A stretch of 48,026 nucleotides of DNA from Chara braunii (lineage: Eukaryota > Streptophyta > Charophyceae > Charales > Characeae). The stretch is from contig BFEA01000636.1 in the NCBI GenBank assembly GCA_003427395.1, positions 562,400 to 610,425 on the forward strand, in the 5' to 3' direction. The first letter of the stretch is position 1. Every line of letters starts with the position of its first letter. This document shows positions 22,543-33,440 of the stretch, piece by piece. Under the pieces are notes generated by a model that was not told the origin of the DNA, did no database searches, and was given only the letters and a program-made list of their open reading frames with translations. Position numbers and translations under genes: made by a program.

Positions 22543-23766
22543 ACTGCCACCTGATGAGAAGAGACGTGGTGAATAAGGCAGAAGAGCGCTCAGCCTCTGT
22601 AGGCCGCTGAGGGTTATTCTGGGTCAGTTTAAGGTAGTTCCACATAAAACCAGCTTGCGATTTTTCATTTATAGCCCAGAACCCTCATCTGAGTGCACTA
22701 ACTCCAGAATCATTGTCAAATAGTTAGACAGGATGCAACCTTGGACTGTAAGTAGAAGGCCGGAATAGCGCAGAGAGTCAGTAGCAATTAACATAACCCA
22801 GTAGTTAATCAAGGTGTAGCGGATGACTAATAAAGTTATTTTTAGACTCCTATTACTGATACTGGCACTGTTGGACCCTGTATGCCCCACTATAGGTGAG
22901 GCGAAGTACAGATATCATTGTACCTGACTCAAACCATCAAGTCCAGTAGAGCGGCTTTCAAACACTGACTCAATATTGAATTGCGATTTCAGGGTGACTG
23001 ACAGACTGAAATCCTGACGGACAGAATCTGAGATATAACAACCCTAGCTGCCCCAAGCACTGGCTATGGCAACGCAACATTCAGAATTTCATTATTACTG
23101 ATACACGGACCTTGAACTACTCAATTCACTATGTGTACTGAATCGCAATACTGTAATACAGTCAGAGATGCAATTTGAGAGAGAGAGGAGGTCAAACAGA
23201 GTCAGTAGAAGTCAAAGTAGATAGGTAGGGGAAAGAGCTATGGTTGTCAGGCAGTGCGATTTTCAACTTTTACTCTCTACAGACATACAATTTTCATATC
23301 CCCAGTCTAACACAACTATCAGACACACTTACTTCAGGTCAAAACACTGGAAGAAGAAGTTAAACTGGCTATGGCTGCCATCTCGCCTGTATCTTCAATT
23401 CACTATTCCTGGTGCTCCCACGTTCCAAATCTCCTGAAACTTGGTGATAGTGTAGTTCTTGATATGGCGATTAATCCACACTAATCAGATTCACTGTATC
23501 TGGCCCTGAATCTGAAACTCGATATACCCCCAGGTATCTCGCCACCAGTAGGGTCAACGCCTGGGCTAAAAATAGCCCCTCGGTGCCTCCCAGGCCACTG
23601 AATCGCCACCAATCTTTGTGTCATACCAACCACCACACACTCCTCACCAACACTCTACTGAGCGCAGTACTGGAGATGCGATTCCAACATGAAACCCAAC
23701 GTCAAAAGCGCTCAGGTAGCAATGGTTGCCTCAGTCCATCATCTCGCCACTGTCTGGGTCCGATCT
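22543..23766 (-). other. G3 leader
   Basis: About 1.2 kb without a convincing gene. Short similarities to the G1/G2 leaders occur, such as a TAGCCC motif after an AT-rich core near 23565, but the rest is diverged. Confidence 0.6.
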
Positions 23767-23778
23767 GCTCCGATACCA
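23767..23778 (-). promoter_or_regulatory. Primer-binding site of G3
   Basis: The minus strand reads TGGTATCGGAGC, one change from the initiator tRNA-Met site, two bases from the LTR end. Confidence 0.82.
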
Positions 23779-23780
23779 AC

Positions 23781-24575
23781 TGTTATGAACATGATTGTCC
23801 GTTGAATTTTAAACAACGGTCACTCACATGAACTCCCGTACACGCCCATACATGCACAGAAGGAAGGGGAGAGGTAGTGGAGCATCACACCGCCCAACAG
23901 AAAGAATGCAGCGGAAGACTCAGGGAGACAAAGTGACAAAACATACAAAACTGTGAATTCTCCCAACAATCATTCATCGAAGACAACCGAGTGATCACAA
24001 CCAGAAATCAATGAAGAGATGACCACTCAACACAATATTACCACTGTTTATTAACCTCAGAGCATCGTTTTTCCTTAATAATCTCAGAACCCTATTGCGC
24101 TACCCTCAAAGGGGTAGCGCCTCAACCCCACACACATCGAACAACTAAAAATAGCACCAGAACCCTTGTTAACACCCAGCGCCACCCTAACATCCAACTC
24201 AATGGCCTGCGCCAAGATGAAACAGGCTCCCAGAGCCAATCGCCACTCAGATGATGAGGAAGAAGCTCAGCGCCAACAGTCCCTGATGAAGATGAAGTCC
24301 AGATGATGGTTTCCTCTAAGAAGATGCAGCTATGGTTGCATCGTCACGGGACCCTACTCCTGAGGAGGGTCGGCAAGGCACCACTTGCTCCAACGCATCA
24401 GACCTCTGATAGCCCAAACCGCTTTGACTCCCAGAGAGTCAGAGCGGACAGTGTTGACCTCAGTCTGGTCAGCGCTCCGAAGGTTTGGCTATGTCCACCG
24501 TCTCCCACACTGAAATCGGCAACCACAACCTGGTACCGTGTGCACAGGAACTTCCACCACGAAGTGTCAACTACC
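23781..24575 (-). repeat. 5' LTR of G3, truncated
   Basis: Aligns with 15977 to about 16783 of the 3' LTR, then stops. The missing part is the outer third (U3 side). The neighbouring sequence from about 24604 matches the family-A LTR, so the truncation is a junction between two elements. Confidence 0.82.
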
Positions 24576-24603
24576 AAATGACTTCGTTTAATTGTCGCCC
24601 GTT

Positions 24604-25826
24604 GAGGCCCTCGTTACTTAGGGTTTTTTCTCCCTTGTGGCCTAGGTCTGAGTGGTGGCCAAGTGTGGCATACTGATACCACACGGGCCCCAGCTAGGGC
24701 CCGGTTCTGTAATAGGCACGGGATAGGCCTAGGTACCGGGTCACAACGGTCCCAGCCAGTTCCAGGTAGGCCTAGGAACCGTCGGTTCAGATTAGAGTCT
24801 GGTAGGCCCAATTCAGACCCCACCAAAACCAATGGCTAGTTGGGTTAGGCCAGGTATCGGTCCATCGGTAGGCCCGACCGGAGGTGCAGTTTAGGCTCCA
24901 CTTCACTTTCAGATTCCGGAATTGGATCTGAACCGTTGGGGCTGATCGACGGTCCAAACCCGAAGGCACCAGTAGTTTTGAGGCTGGCCAAGCACTATAT
25001 CAGTTGGGTACCAGCCTCAGTGGTTAGGTTAGTCTACAGGTTAGCGCAACGTTTCAGGTTAGCATGAGCAGAGCAGCGGAGAGGATTAGTGCAGCAGCGA
25101 GGAGGAATAGCGCAGCATCAGAGTAGTATCTCGCGGCCCAGCGCCCAGCCCTGAAGCACCATAGCTGCATCGCCAGGTACCAAGGAGAAAGGCTTCGCCT
25201 TTCCTCTCTCTTCCTCCTCCTCCTCCTCTCTCTCTCTCTCTCTCCTCCTACCCTCTAAGTCTAAGTCGACTCTTGGGTTACTCCTACTGGACTACTACGA
25301 GTATGAAGGATGGTTACGAGTTCTAATGATATTAGAGATAGCAACATTGAGACTGCAGGTTGATGACTACTTTTGGGATCTGATTTCATCCACCTCTGGA
25401 GATGTATCTTGACATTGTGAGATCGATATCTGAGACACTGTGAGACTTTGTATTCGCAACATTCCGGATTTTCGCTGCTCCTAACATTTTTGGAAACATT
25501 GAGTTGACGTCACCTTCCCTCTCCTCCTCCCTTCGTCTCTCCTCCCCTCCATTCATCTGTGTATAAGAGTAGGCCCTGGCCTTTTCTTCCATGTCCAAGG
25601 CCGAGGCTTTCACAGCATCGATGCATGTTTGTGAGAGATTGATTGCAGTCTGAATCAGGTTTGAGTCAGTCCATGTGTATCAAGTCTTCCGCTGTAATTG
25701 TACTCTCTGTACTATCTGGTCAATTCTGGGAATATGCGCCATACTTATGACTGTGTTTCACGAGTATGCAACATCTGGCGAGGCCCTTAGACATTCCACT
25801 AGGCATACTTCATGGGTTATAGCATT
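24604..25826 (-). repeat. Family-A 3' LTR relic split by about 1.1 kb of other sequence
   Basis: 25773-25826 matches the first ~50 bases of the family-A LTR (compare 46826-46873). 24604-24661 matches the next part of that LTR (compare 46765-46820, CTCCCTTGTGGCCTAGGTC motif). Between them lie about 1110 bp (24662-25772) with no similarity to the other A copies. That stretch holds GC-rich TAGGCC-type motifs, a CT-rich run at 25203-25247, and no gene I recognise. The outer end follows directly on the chromodomain tail of a family-A pol, as expected for a 3' LTR. Confidence 0.6.
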
Positions 25827-25829
25827 CCT

Positions 25830-27060
25830 GCCGGCCCAAATTTCGAGTTCCGTCGCAGAAACACATGAATTTTCCCTCATCCCACGTTCATATGCAGCAA
25901 CAATCTCAGGAGCAGTATGTAGAAGTTCCTTTTTACTGAACCCTCTACCTTCAGTAGGGGGTTCAGACTTGAACTTGACCTTATACTGCTTCTGCGGTCG
26001 TCCTCTGCCGCCTGTAGAAAAATAGCCATGTTCAAAAATCTTCTCAACTTTGTAGCCTCCATTCATGGAGGGGGGAAACATAGATGGTCTATTGGGGAAC
26101 TCAGTTCCCTCTACATATGGCAAGACTTTAGACGTGTTAAAGACAGGATAGGTTTCAGGTAAGGGGGTACATCAATTCGGTAAGAAGCTCCATATTAGGC
26201 CACAGTTTCTGAGATACGTTTTCTTCTAAGGCAAATTCTTTAGACTTCACCCATACCAGATCACCTTCCTTAAACTGCGATGGCCGACGATGTTTGTTGG
26301 CCTGCCCAATCATCTACAGTTGCCCTTTCTATATATTTTCCTTTACCTTTTTAATATCTTCTTCATATAAAACTGCGAATTCACGAGTGTCTGGGGGTAA
26401 CCTCTGAATCTGGTCCCGAGTTAGAGCATCAATGGGACGTCGAGGTTTTCAACCTTATTGCAGTGCATCGGGTGTTCTTCCTGTAACAGTGTGTATGCTA
26501 TTATTATATGCACTGGCGATTTTAGGCAAGTTCTCATCCCAATCTATCTGATCGGGTCGTACGTACATGCGCATGAGCTATTGGCAGTGACGATTCATTT
26601 GTTTTCCTTTGGCATTCGTTTCAGGGTGTCTGCCTGACGACATGGTCAACCTGGAACCATAGACTTTCATCAACGTCTGCCATGAGACTGGTAAGCCGAA
26701 CATCCCTGTTAGAAACGATGGTTTTCGGGAATCCATGCTCAGAGACCTATCGCATCTGAAACTTCTGGATGGCCAGCTCAGTTCTAGCTTCAGCAGGCAA
26801 AGGAATGAACATAGCTTAAAAATATATCCATGATAACCATTACCTGACTGTTGTCGTTTCGGCTCTTAGTGAGGCTCATAAAGTCTATGGAAATAGACTC
26901 ACATGGTTCACTTGGAATAGGCGATGGTCTCAACAATCCCAAAGGATTCTCATGTGAAGGCTTGTTTCTCTGACAGACAAGACAAGTCCACACAGAGGTT
27001 AGGAAATCCTAATTCATTCCTTTCAATTCAAAGCATTCTCGTACATCAGCATACGTCTTC
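25830..27060 (-). pseudogene. Family-A integrase with chromodomain-like tail, inactive
   Basis: The zinc-binding end shows WTCLVCQRNKPSHENPLGLL. The first core Asp is in ISIDFMSLTKS. The second position reads IVSNRD (26702-26719): the catalytic Asp is replaced by Asn, which should abolish strand transfer. The third acidic residue lies in a shifted frame (HPETNAKGKQ). Several stops lie between 26800 and 26300. The C-terminal block (26123 to about 25850) contains GGYKVEKIFEHGYFS to KKELLHTAPEIVAAYERGM, a chromodomain-like tail of the kind that steers chromoviruses to heterochromatin. The last codons of that open stretch run into LTR sequence. Confidence 0.83.
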
Positions 27061-27890
27061 TTAAAACCAAAGTGTCCCTTAGCATCATGGCATTCCCCAA
27101 TGATTAGACTCTTGATTTGTCCTTGGTGAGGAATACCTAATATTTCTTCGTTTTTATCGAAGTAGAAGAGTAAGTCATCAGTAAGTCGATATTCTGGAAA
27201 TATTCCACGGTTCTTTCGTAGGGTCCCAATGATAGGACTCCAAATAGGATCACTCTCATATCCCTTTCTGATTTGTTTTTTTAGTTCATTCCCAATATCG
27301 AGATAGGAGACAATAGTCCCAAAAAAATATGCACGCCTGGACAAAGCATCCGCAACCACATTAGACTTCCCTTTGATAGTTTTTAATTCAAAGTCCAAGG
27401 TGTTGATGAAAGCGGACCATCTTACTAACTTATCAAAGAGTCTAGGCTGAGTCTTTATCCATTTCATAGTGGAATGATTTGAATAGACAGTAAAGTGCCT
27501 CCCTAACAAATAGTGCTTCGAGGTGCCTAGTGCAAAACCTAACGCATACAATTGCCTTTCGTAGGTGGAGTTAGCCACTCTCTCTGACGGAAGTGTACTG
27601 GTCCCAAATAAATCTGCATGCCTGGACAAAGCATCCGCAACCATATTAGACTTCCCGTTGATAGTTTTCAATTCAAAGTCCAAGGTGTTGATGAAAGCGG
27701 ACCATCTCACTAACTTATCAGAGAGTCTAGGCTGAGTTTTTATCCACTCCAGAGTGGAATGATTTGAATAGACAGTAAAGTGCCTCCCTATCAAATAGTG
27801 CAGGTGCCTAGTGCAAAACCTAACGCATACAATTGCCTTTCGTAGGTGGAGTTAGCCACTCTCTCTGACGGAAGTCTCCTGGACATAAAC
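27061..27890 (-). pseudogene. Family-A RNase H with internal tandem duplication
   Basis: The frame 27794-27009 encodes the RNase H core twice. RHFTVYSNHSTLEWIKTQPRL to VADALSRHADLFG is followed by ERQLYALGFALG and a second RHFTVYSNHSTMKWIKTQ to VADALSRRAYFFG. The catalytic TVYSD position reads TVYSN in both copies, so the Asp is lost. Duplicated units are about 27316-27600 and 27601-27881. Confidence 0.85.
27316..27881 (-). repeat. About 285-bp tandem duplication in RNase H
   Basis: Both units start with a GTCCCAAA motif (27316 and 27601) and end with CTCTCTGACGGAAGT. A small indel near 27515 and a few substitutions separate them. The duplication keeps the frame. Confidence 0.88.
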
Positions 27891-28940
27891 TCTATAAATC
27901 TTTATCCCTTGTCGTCGTCGTGTTGTAGCACAACTCCAATCCATACTGACTTCCGTCAATCCTGACGATGAACGCTAGAGAAGGATCAGCAATCTTTAAG
28001 ACATGGTAGCGAGTCAGAACACACCTTAACTTTTTGCATGACGACTCACAATCTTTGTCCCACAACCAAGGTTTTTCCTTTTTCAAAAGTCTTCTTATAG
28101 GAGCAACTATCAAAGAGAAGTTTTTGATAATAACTAGCAAGTCCTAGAAAATATCTCAACTTAGTTATAGTTTTGGGTTGGGGCCAATCTCAAAATGTTA
28201 TGATCTTCTTTTCCTCGGCCCTTGGTCCTTCTTCATTCACTATTTGCCCTACATACAAGACTTCAGGCTTAGCAAACTCGACACTTTTTTGGGTTCATTT
28301 TGAACTACACACCCATCCGTAGATGTTTCTCGTGATCTTCTAGTGTCTTACTATACAGAAAAATATCCTCAAGGTAGACTACCATGCATTGATCAAACCA
28401 TTGATGAAAACAATTGACCTTTGAAAGGTCGCAGATGTGTTAGTCAATCCGAAAGGCATAACCACATATTCCTAGTGACCATATCTGGTTCGGAAAGCCG
28501 TTTTGTGTTCATCCTCAGGAGCCACCTCGATCTGGTGGTACTCTGACTTGAGATCAATCTTACTGAAACACCTGCATCCTTGCAATTGGTCCAACAAGTC
28601 GTCAATGCGCGGAAGTGGTTCCGCGTTCTTTACATTGACAGAGTTCAACCCACGATAATCAATGCACAATCTAAGTTCACCTTCCTTTTGGGGCACGAAT
28701 AAGATAGGGGCACCATAAGGAGATGAGCTAGGGTGAATTCATCCTTTGTCTGTAAGTTTTTGCAATTGTTCGCGAAGTTCCTCAAGTTCCCTAGGAGACA
28801 TACGGTAAATAAAACCCTTGGGAATCTTGTTATCGATTGTGTGCTCAATAGCACGCTCAATGATTCCCGTCGGCTCAATCTGCAAGTCCTTATATTTGTC
28901 GGGAAGTTTTTCAATAGAATGAGGTCAGAATGAGGAACAC
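27891..28940 (-). pseudogene. Family-A reverse transcriptase, broken
   Basis: Fingers and palm are visible: PPKGF-type start (near 28810), [17 protein letters not shown] and [15 protein letters not shown] (28696-28472), then the active-site box at 28365-28376. That box reads YLED, not YLDD: the first catalytic Asp is Glu. Frameshifts lie near 28700 and 28470. The connection and RNase H start (28140-27892) contain PIRRLLKKEKPWLWD and ADPSLAFIVRIDGSQYG. The upstream end is lost at about 28940 in a low-complexity stretch. Confidence 0.82.
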
Positions 28941-29408
28941 TCACCAAAGAGTGCAAACGGGTAACCGTTGCCCGTACCCGGTCGTACCCAACTGTAACCG
29001 CCAGGTTACGAACGAGTATGGGTACCCCTTCCGAAGGGGGATTTGGGTATGGGCAAGCACAAACAAAAGATGGTGGTTGTTAGGGTGGGCACACTTGCCC
29101 TTTTTGGAGATCATGGGTGGGTAGGGGCAGGTAGGGTAAGAAAAAAAAACGGGTATGGGCGGCCAAAAAAAAAATAGACGGGTATGGGCAGGTACGGGTG
29201 GCCAAGAAAAAAAAGGGGTGGGTACTGGCGGGTAGAGTTTTCCATCGGGTAACCTTTGTATACCCAATGTGAGTCTTGTCGCTTTGTTGGCTTTGTATTT
29301 TTGCTCAAGCGGGATGCTTTTCTCATATTCCAAATTCTCGCTTTCCCATGTAGCAAACGTTTTTTTCTCGCACTGGTAAATTTTACATCTCTTCAATTTT
29401 TTATTTTT
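28941..29408. other. GGGTA-rich degenerate repeat plus possible pol-linker remnant
   Basis: 28970-29235 is dominated by a loose GGGTATGGGC-type motif with A-runs between copies on the plus strand. 29240-29400 (minus strand) could encode a Lys-rich peptide (KRCKIYQCEKKTFATW and following), perhaps part of the missing protease-RT linker of family A. That assignment is only a guess. Confidence 0.4.
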
Positions 29409-30771
29409 TGTAATGACCCGCCATAACACAAACCGAAAACACAGCTGATTTTTGAAGTTTTGTCAATGGAATGGATGCCTTGCTGAGATTCTCGCATTCT
29501 GCTGAGTTTTCCAAGTCTGTGTGTGTGAGTGCTTGTTGACCTGCGTGCCTGTCTAAGTGCTTGTCGGCATGAGTGTGTGTGTGTGACCCTCAAGGGTACT
29601 TGCTTGTTTGGCAGGCCCATAGAGCCGGTACTTACCTATTGTCGTGGCATCGAGGGTTGCACCAAGGGAAAACACTCGAGAGGCGGAGCCAAAGGCCCGC
29701 AGCACTTAGAGAAGCGGAAAAACACTCAAGTAGTTGGTAGGCCGGTACCGCACCCAGTAGCAAGAGATGTGTCGGTTACTCGAGGCCGAGCAAAAGATGA
29801 CAAAGTTCGCATTTTTAGAGGCCCAGTAGCAATAGGCCAGGTATAGGCCAGTACCAGTCCATCCAGTCTGAGTCTAGAGCCTGTACGGGCAATATCATAG
29901 CATGCAATGACGTTTCCCTCCGAAAGCGAGGAGGTATCGGGTTGCTTGGGAGCCTGAGCGGCCTGGAAGTCACCGCCCAGGAGGCAAGTAGGCCTCTATA
30001 TCAAGAGGCCGAGGAAAGAGCCCGACCTCATTCTTCAGTGTGCAGGCGACACACTGCTAGAGCGTTGGCTGGAGTAGCGCTGGCCACTACAGCGTTGCTG
30101 GGAGGAAGAAGTCGGGAGCTTCCACCTCGGCTATGGTGGAGCTCTACCGGTAGGAGGAGGAAGAAGGGGACCAACGAGGAGAGTGGCGAGGTACCTACCT
30201 GGCTATGGTGGACACCATCTTCATCACCTTTTAGTCGCTGTATCTGGAAGGCCCCAGTTGGGGTAGTGCCGCACCAAGGAAGCTCGGGGCAGAGACAGGC
30301 ATGGCGGCCTAATGAGCAGCGGCATACCTGCTTTGCGTCGTCCTTTGCACAAGAAGGCTGCGACATAGCTGCTTTGCGTTGTCCTTTGGACAAAGGGGGT
30401 TGAGCCCTCCGTAGTTCGCCATAGCCTTGGTCTACATGTGAGAGGAAGGAGAAGGTTGGCCATAGCTATGGTGGACCTCATGTTGTGCCTGCAGTAGAAG
30501 AGGGATTCAAACATTGATTCCAGTTCAGCCATTCAACATTATTATTGTTATTTCTTGTTTGAATAAGGGTGGAGGAGATAAGGAGGAGGAGATTGGTTGG
30601 CGAAGAAGAACGTTATCTTTGGTCTATGTTGTGGAGTACATCATCTTCTTCTTCTTTCTTTCTTCTTCTTGTTTCCCTCTCTCCCTCTCAAGTTCATTCA
30701 TTTCTTTTGCAATTGGACAGCATTGTACTTTCTGATGAATGTATACTTCGAAATTGGCCTGGATTGTAACA
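29409..30771 (+). repeat. Solo LTR of family C
   Basis: The LTR reads TGTAATGACCCG to GATTGTAACA, 1363 bp, and aligns in reverse with 40280-41656. No PBS follows its right end and no PPT or pol precedes it, so it is a solo LTR. It is flanked by TTTTT on both sides (29404-29408 and 30772-30776), a candidate 5-bp target-site duplication, though in T-rich sequence. Solo LTRs arise by recombination between the two LTRs of one element. Confidence 0.75.
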
Positions 30772-30832
30772 TTTTTGTTTTTCAAATTTTCCGACTATTT
30801 TCACATGTGTGTAACCCTGTGTATGTAATATT

Positions 30833-30888
<56 letters not shown>

Positions 30889-31216
30889 GTTTTAAAAGAC
30901 CACAGATTCTCTCTCTTATTCCCTTCACAAATCATCATAAGCCATCCATAACGAAAAAAGTATACATAAGCAATACAATAGAAAATGCAAGGTTGGCCAC
31001 GTTTGAATGGTTCAGCGCCAAGTGCCCACAAACTCGTCTGCCGCCAAAGCGGCACACTTGCATATGTACATATGTATACATATATATACAAGGTGCAGCG
31101 GGCCTTCATCTGCCCAGGCCTACAGCCACTGCCTATTTGGCTATTTGCCAGTTCGGCTTATGGGACCAGGCCGTGGCCTGACCCCACAGGCCATGTGCTG
31201 TTCCAGTCCAGCCCGG
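30772..31216. other. Intervening sequence with (TG)n microsatellite
   Basis: Holds a (TG)n run of about 53 bp at 30835-30887 and a short TA-rich stretch near 31060-31090. It may include the outer part of the family-B LTR, whose start I could not place. No gene seen. Confidence 0.5.
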
Positions 31217-31776
31217 TACCACTATCGGTACAGGCCAGTCCAGTCCAGTCAGTCATTCTACTGAATACACCAATTGTTGTCTGTTTTTCGTCATTCATCA
31301 TTTCTGCACGTGTTGGAGTACGTGCGGTGTTGAGTCTGCATCGGAGCTGCGCTGTCCCTTCTAGCTCCATCTCCACTTCCTTCTTCCTCTACCCCTTCGT
31401 CTCCATCCTATCGGACCGCCATCCCCGCGGGTCCGGCACACTGGTATAAGAGCGGGAACGGTCCCCGCTCCAACCTGCCCTACCACTGTCGGTACAGGCC
31501 AGTCTAGTCCAGTCAATCAGTCCGCTGGGGGTATACCCCAACTATTGTCTGTTTTTCGCCATTCATCATTTCTGCACTTGTTGGAGTACGTGCGGTGTTG
31601 AGTTAGCGTCGGAGCTGCGCTGTCCCTTCTAGCTCCATCTCCACTTCCTCCTTCCTCTACCCCTTCGTCTCCATCCTGTCGGACCACCATCCCGGCGGGT
31701 CCGGCACATTGGTATCAGAGCCGACACATTGGTATCAGAGCGGGAACAATCCCCCCTCCAACCCGCCCTGCCCCCC
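31217..31776 (+). repeat. Tandemly duplicated LTR end, period about 274 bp
   Basis: 31217-31490 and 31491-31776 align throughout, including the CGGGTCCGGCACA LTR terminus and a following PBS. The first unit ends in TGGTATAAGAGC (31442-31453). The second ends in two exact PBS copies. Confidence 0.85.
31710..31741 (+). promoter_or_regulatory. Duplicated primer-binding site of family B
   Basis: TGGTATCAGAGC occurs exactly at 31710-31721 and again at 31730-31741, 20 bp apart, directly after the LTR end at 31708. Both match the initiator tRNA-Met site. Confidence 0.88.
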
Positions 31777-32174
31777 CCCCACTTAACAACGGGAAACGGT
31801 GTAATCCCGATAACGGAATTCTCAAGGCTTTTTGGGGGAAAGAACAGCGAAAAACTGTATTCAGACACAGCGGCGTAGAAAGAGAACTGGCGAAAAAGGA
31901 GAGGAGCGTCACAGCGTGGAGAGAGGACACGTGGCGAAAAAGGAGAGGCGTCACAGCGCATGCGCGCAAGCGCCAAGGCCAAGGCCACCGCACGCTGCCC
32001 CGCCCCGCCTCGGTCCCGGATATATATTATCAAGATCCGGGAGTGTTGCAGCTGCCAGGGTTTGAACCAGGGCTGCTGTTGCTCATGCGCGTGCGTGGCC
32101 AGTGCCTTAACACACTGGCCAAAGCCACAGGATGGATTGATATTGTGGCTTATTGCTGTTGAAGAGGTGGCACA

Positions 32175-32306
32175 NNNNNNNNNNNNNNNNNNNNNNNNNN
32201 NNNNNNNNNNNNNNNNNNNNNNNNNNNNNNNNNNNNNNNNNNNNNNNNNNNNNNNNNNNNNNNNNNNNNNNNNNNNNNNNNNNNNNNNNNNNNNNNNNNN
32301 NNNNNN
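32175..32306. other. Assembly gap, 132 N
   Basis: Unknown bases, bounded on the right by a run of C. Confidence 0.99.
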
Positions 32307-33047
32307 CCCCCCCCCCGGCCGTGGCTGGTGCTATCTGCGGACGTGGATATCTGTTGTGCCACGTGGACACCTGCTGAAGACCCCCCTGGCTAGAGGGCCG
32401 CACCACATACATATATATATATTTATATATATTTTACTACTTCACTATTGCAGCAGCAGTTTGGCAACAGTTCAAGATTCCCCCCTGGCTAGGGGGCTGT
32501 GTGACTGTGGAAGTAGGGTGGCTGATCAAGATCTCAACCAACCCTAGACCATCATCATCTTTTTACTGTTGTGGCATCATGCCAGCAGCATCTTGAAGGC
32601 CAGAACTCTGCTCTTGGCCACCCAAGAGTATGGTATAACCCTTCTACCACTACTCCCTACGCCTACCCTCCTCTCCACTCATCCTCCACAACCTTTTTCT
32701 TTCCTCTCCTCCCCACTCACCATCTCCCACTAATCTCATCTACATCTCTTTACCTTTTCTGTCTCTTTCTCTCCCATTCTACCACCCTCCTCTCCCCCTT
32801 CCCTCCCCAAACTACAACCTCATCATCTCCCCATCTCCCACTTTACTTTTTCTTTCTCTTCTCACTTAACTTCGAATTTTTCTGTTTTTCTTTTTTTCAC
32901 TTTCCCTTTTCCTCCAAAATTTCGAAATATCATATTCCCTACTTCTTTTCTCATTTTTCTGCTTTATTTGTATTTTTATTTTATTTATTCTGAAAATTTG
33001 ATTTTTTTTGCGGCACCTCTATATCTTGCTAGGACTTAGTCTTTTCT

Positions 33048-33440
33048 GCCGTCAGTGCACATTTTGTCCCCTTGGGGGTAACGAAGTGCTGCGAAAATTT
33101 TGTCTTTCCTCCGTACTTTCTTCTTACCGCACATTTTGACCCCTTGGGGGTAGCGAAGCGTTGGCCAAATTTTCCCATTTTACTTGGTCTTTTCTTAACG
33201 GCACACTTCAACCCCATGGGGCTAACGAAATGCTGCCGGATTTTTTGAAAAAACTCCAAAACTTAGTTTTTTTTCACTCTCCTTCACCCCCTTGTTTATT
33301 TGTCTACTTATTTATTTATTTATTTTTGAAAATTTTAATTTGCGGCATTTCCAAAGTTAGTGTGCGCCTCTTGCTCTTTCCTTCCTCTTGGCACATTTTT
33401 GAACCCATGTGGGGTGGGAAAAAATTGCCGAAAATTCCAA
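33048..33440 (+). repeat. Imperfect ~70-75 bp repeat with palindromic core
   Basis: Three adjacent copies (about 33048, 33123 and 33193) and one outlying copy (about 33388). Each contains GCACATTTTGNCCCCTTGGGGGT-like sequence and then ACGAAGTGCTGCCG. The CCCCTTGGGG or CCCCATGGGG core is self-complementary and conserved while flanks vary. In the minus strand the copies read as repeated TPKGxKCA peptides, which is probably incidental. Confidence 0.75.

Larger units (their letters stand above)
15977..24575 (-). mobile_element. Ty3/gypsy element G3, both LTRs, 5' LTR truncated
   Basis: Reading leftwards: truncated 5' LTR (24575-23781), PBS, leader, gag, protease, RT, RNase H, integrase, PPT and complete 3' LTR (17204-15977). 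It belongs to the same clade as G1/G2: gag core, RT, integrase tail, PPT and LTR termini are recognisably alike, but clearly more diverged. It is the least damaged element here. RT has the only uninterrupted finger-palm-connection stretch, and the protease keeps its active site. Confidence 0.9.

Noticed and set aside
29942-30403. 153-codon open frame and its antisense partner
   Set aside because: Inside the family-C solo LTR; no domain, and not preserved in the LTR at 40280-41656.
32571-32993. 140-codon plus-strand open frame with hydrophobic, Phe-rich C-terminus
   Set aside because: It arises from a long pyrimidine-rich (CT/T) stretch in the leader; low complexity, no membrane-protein signature beyond composition.
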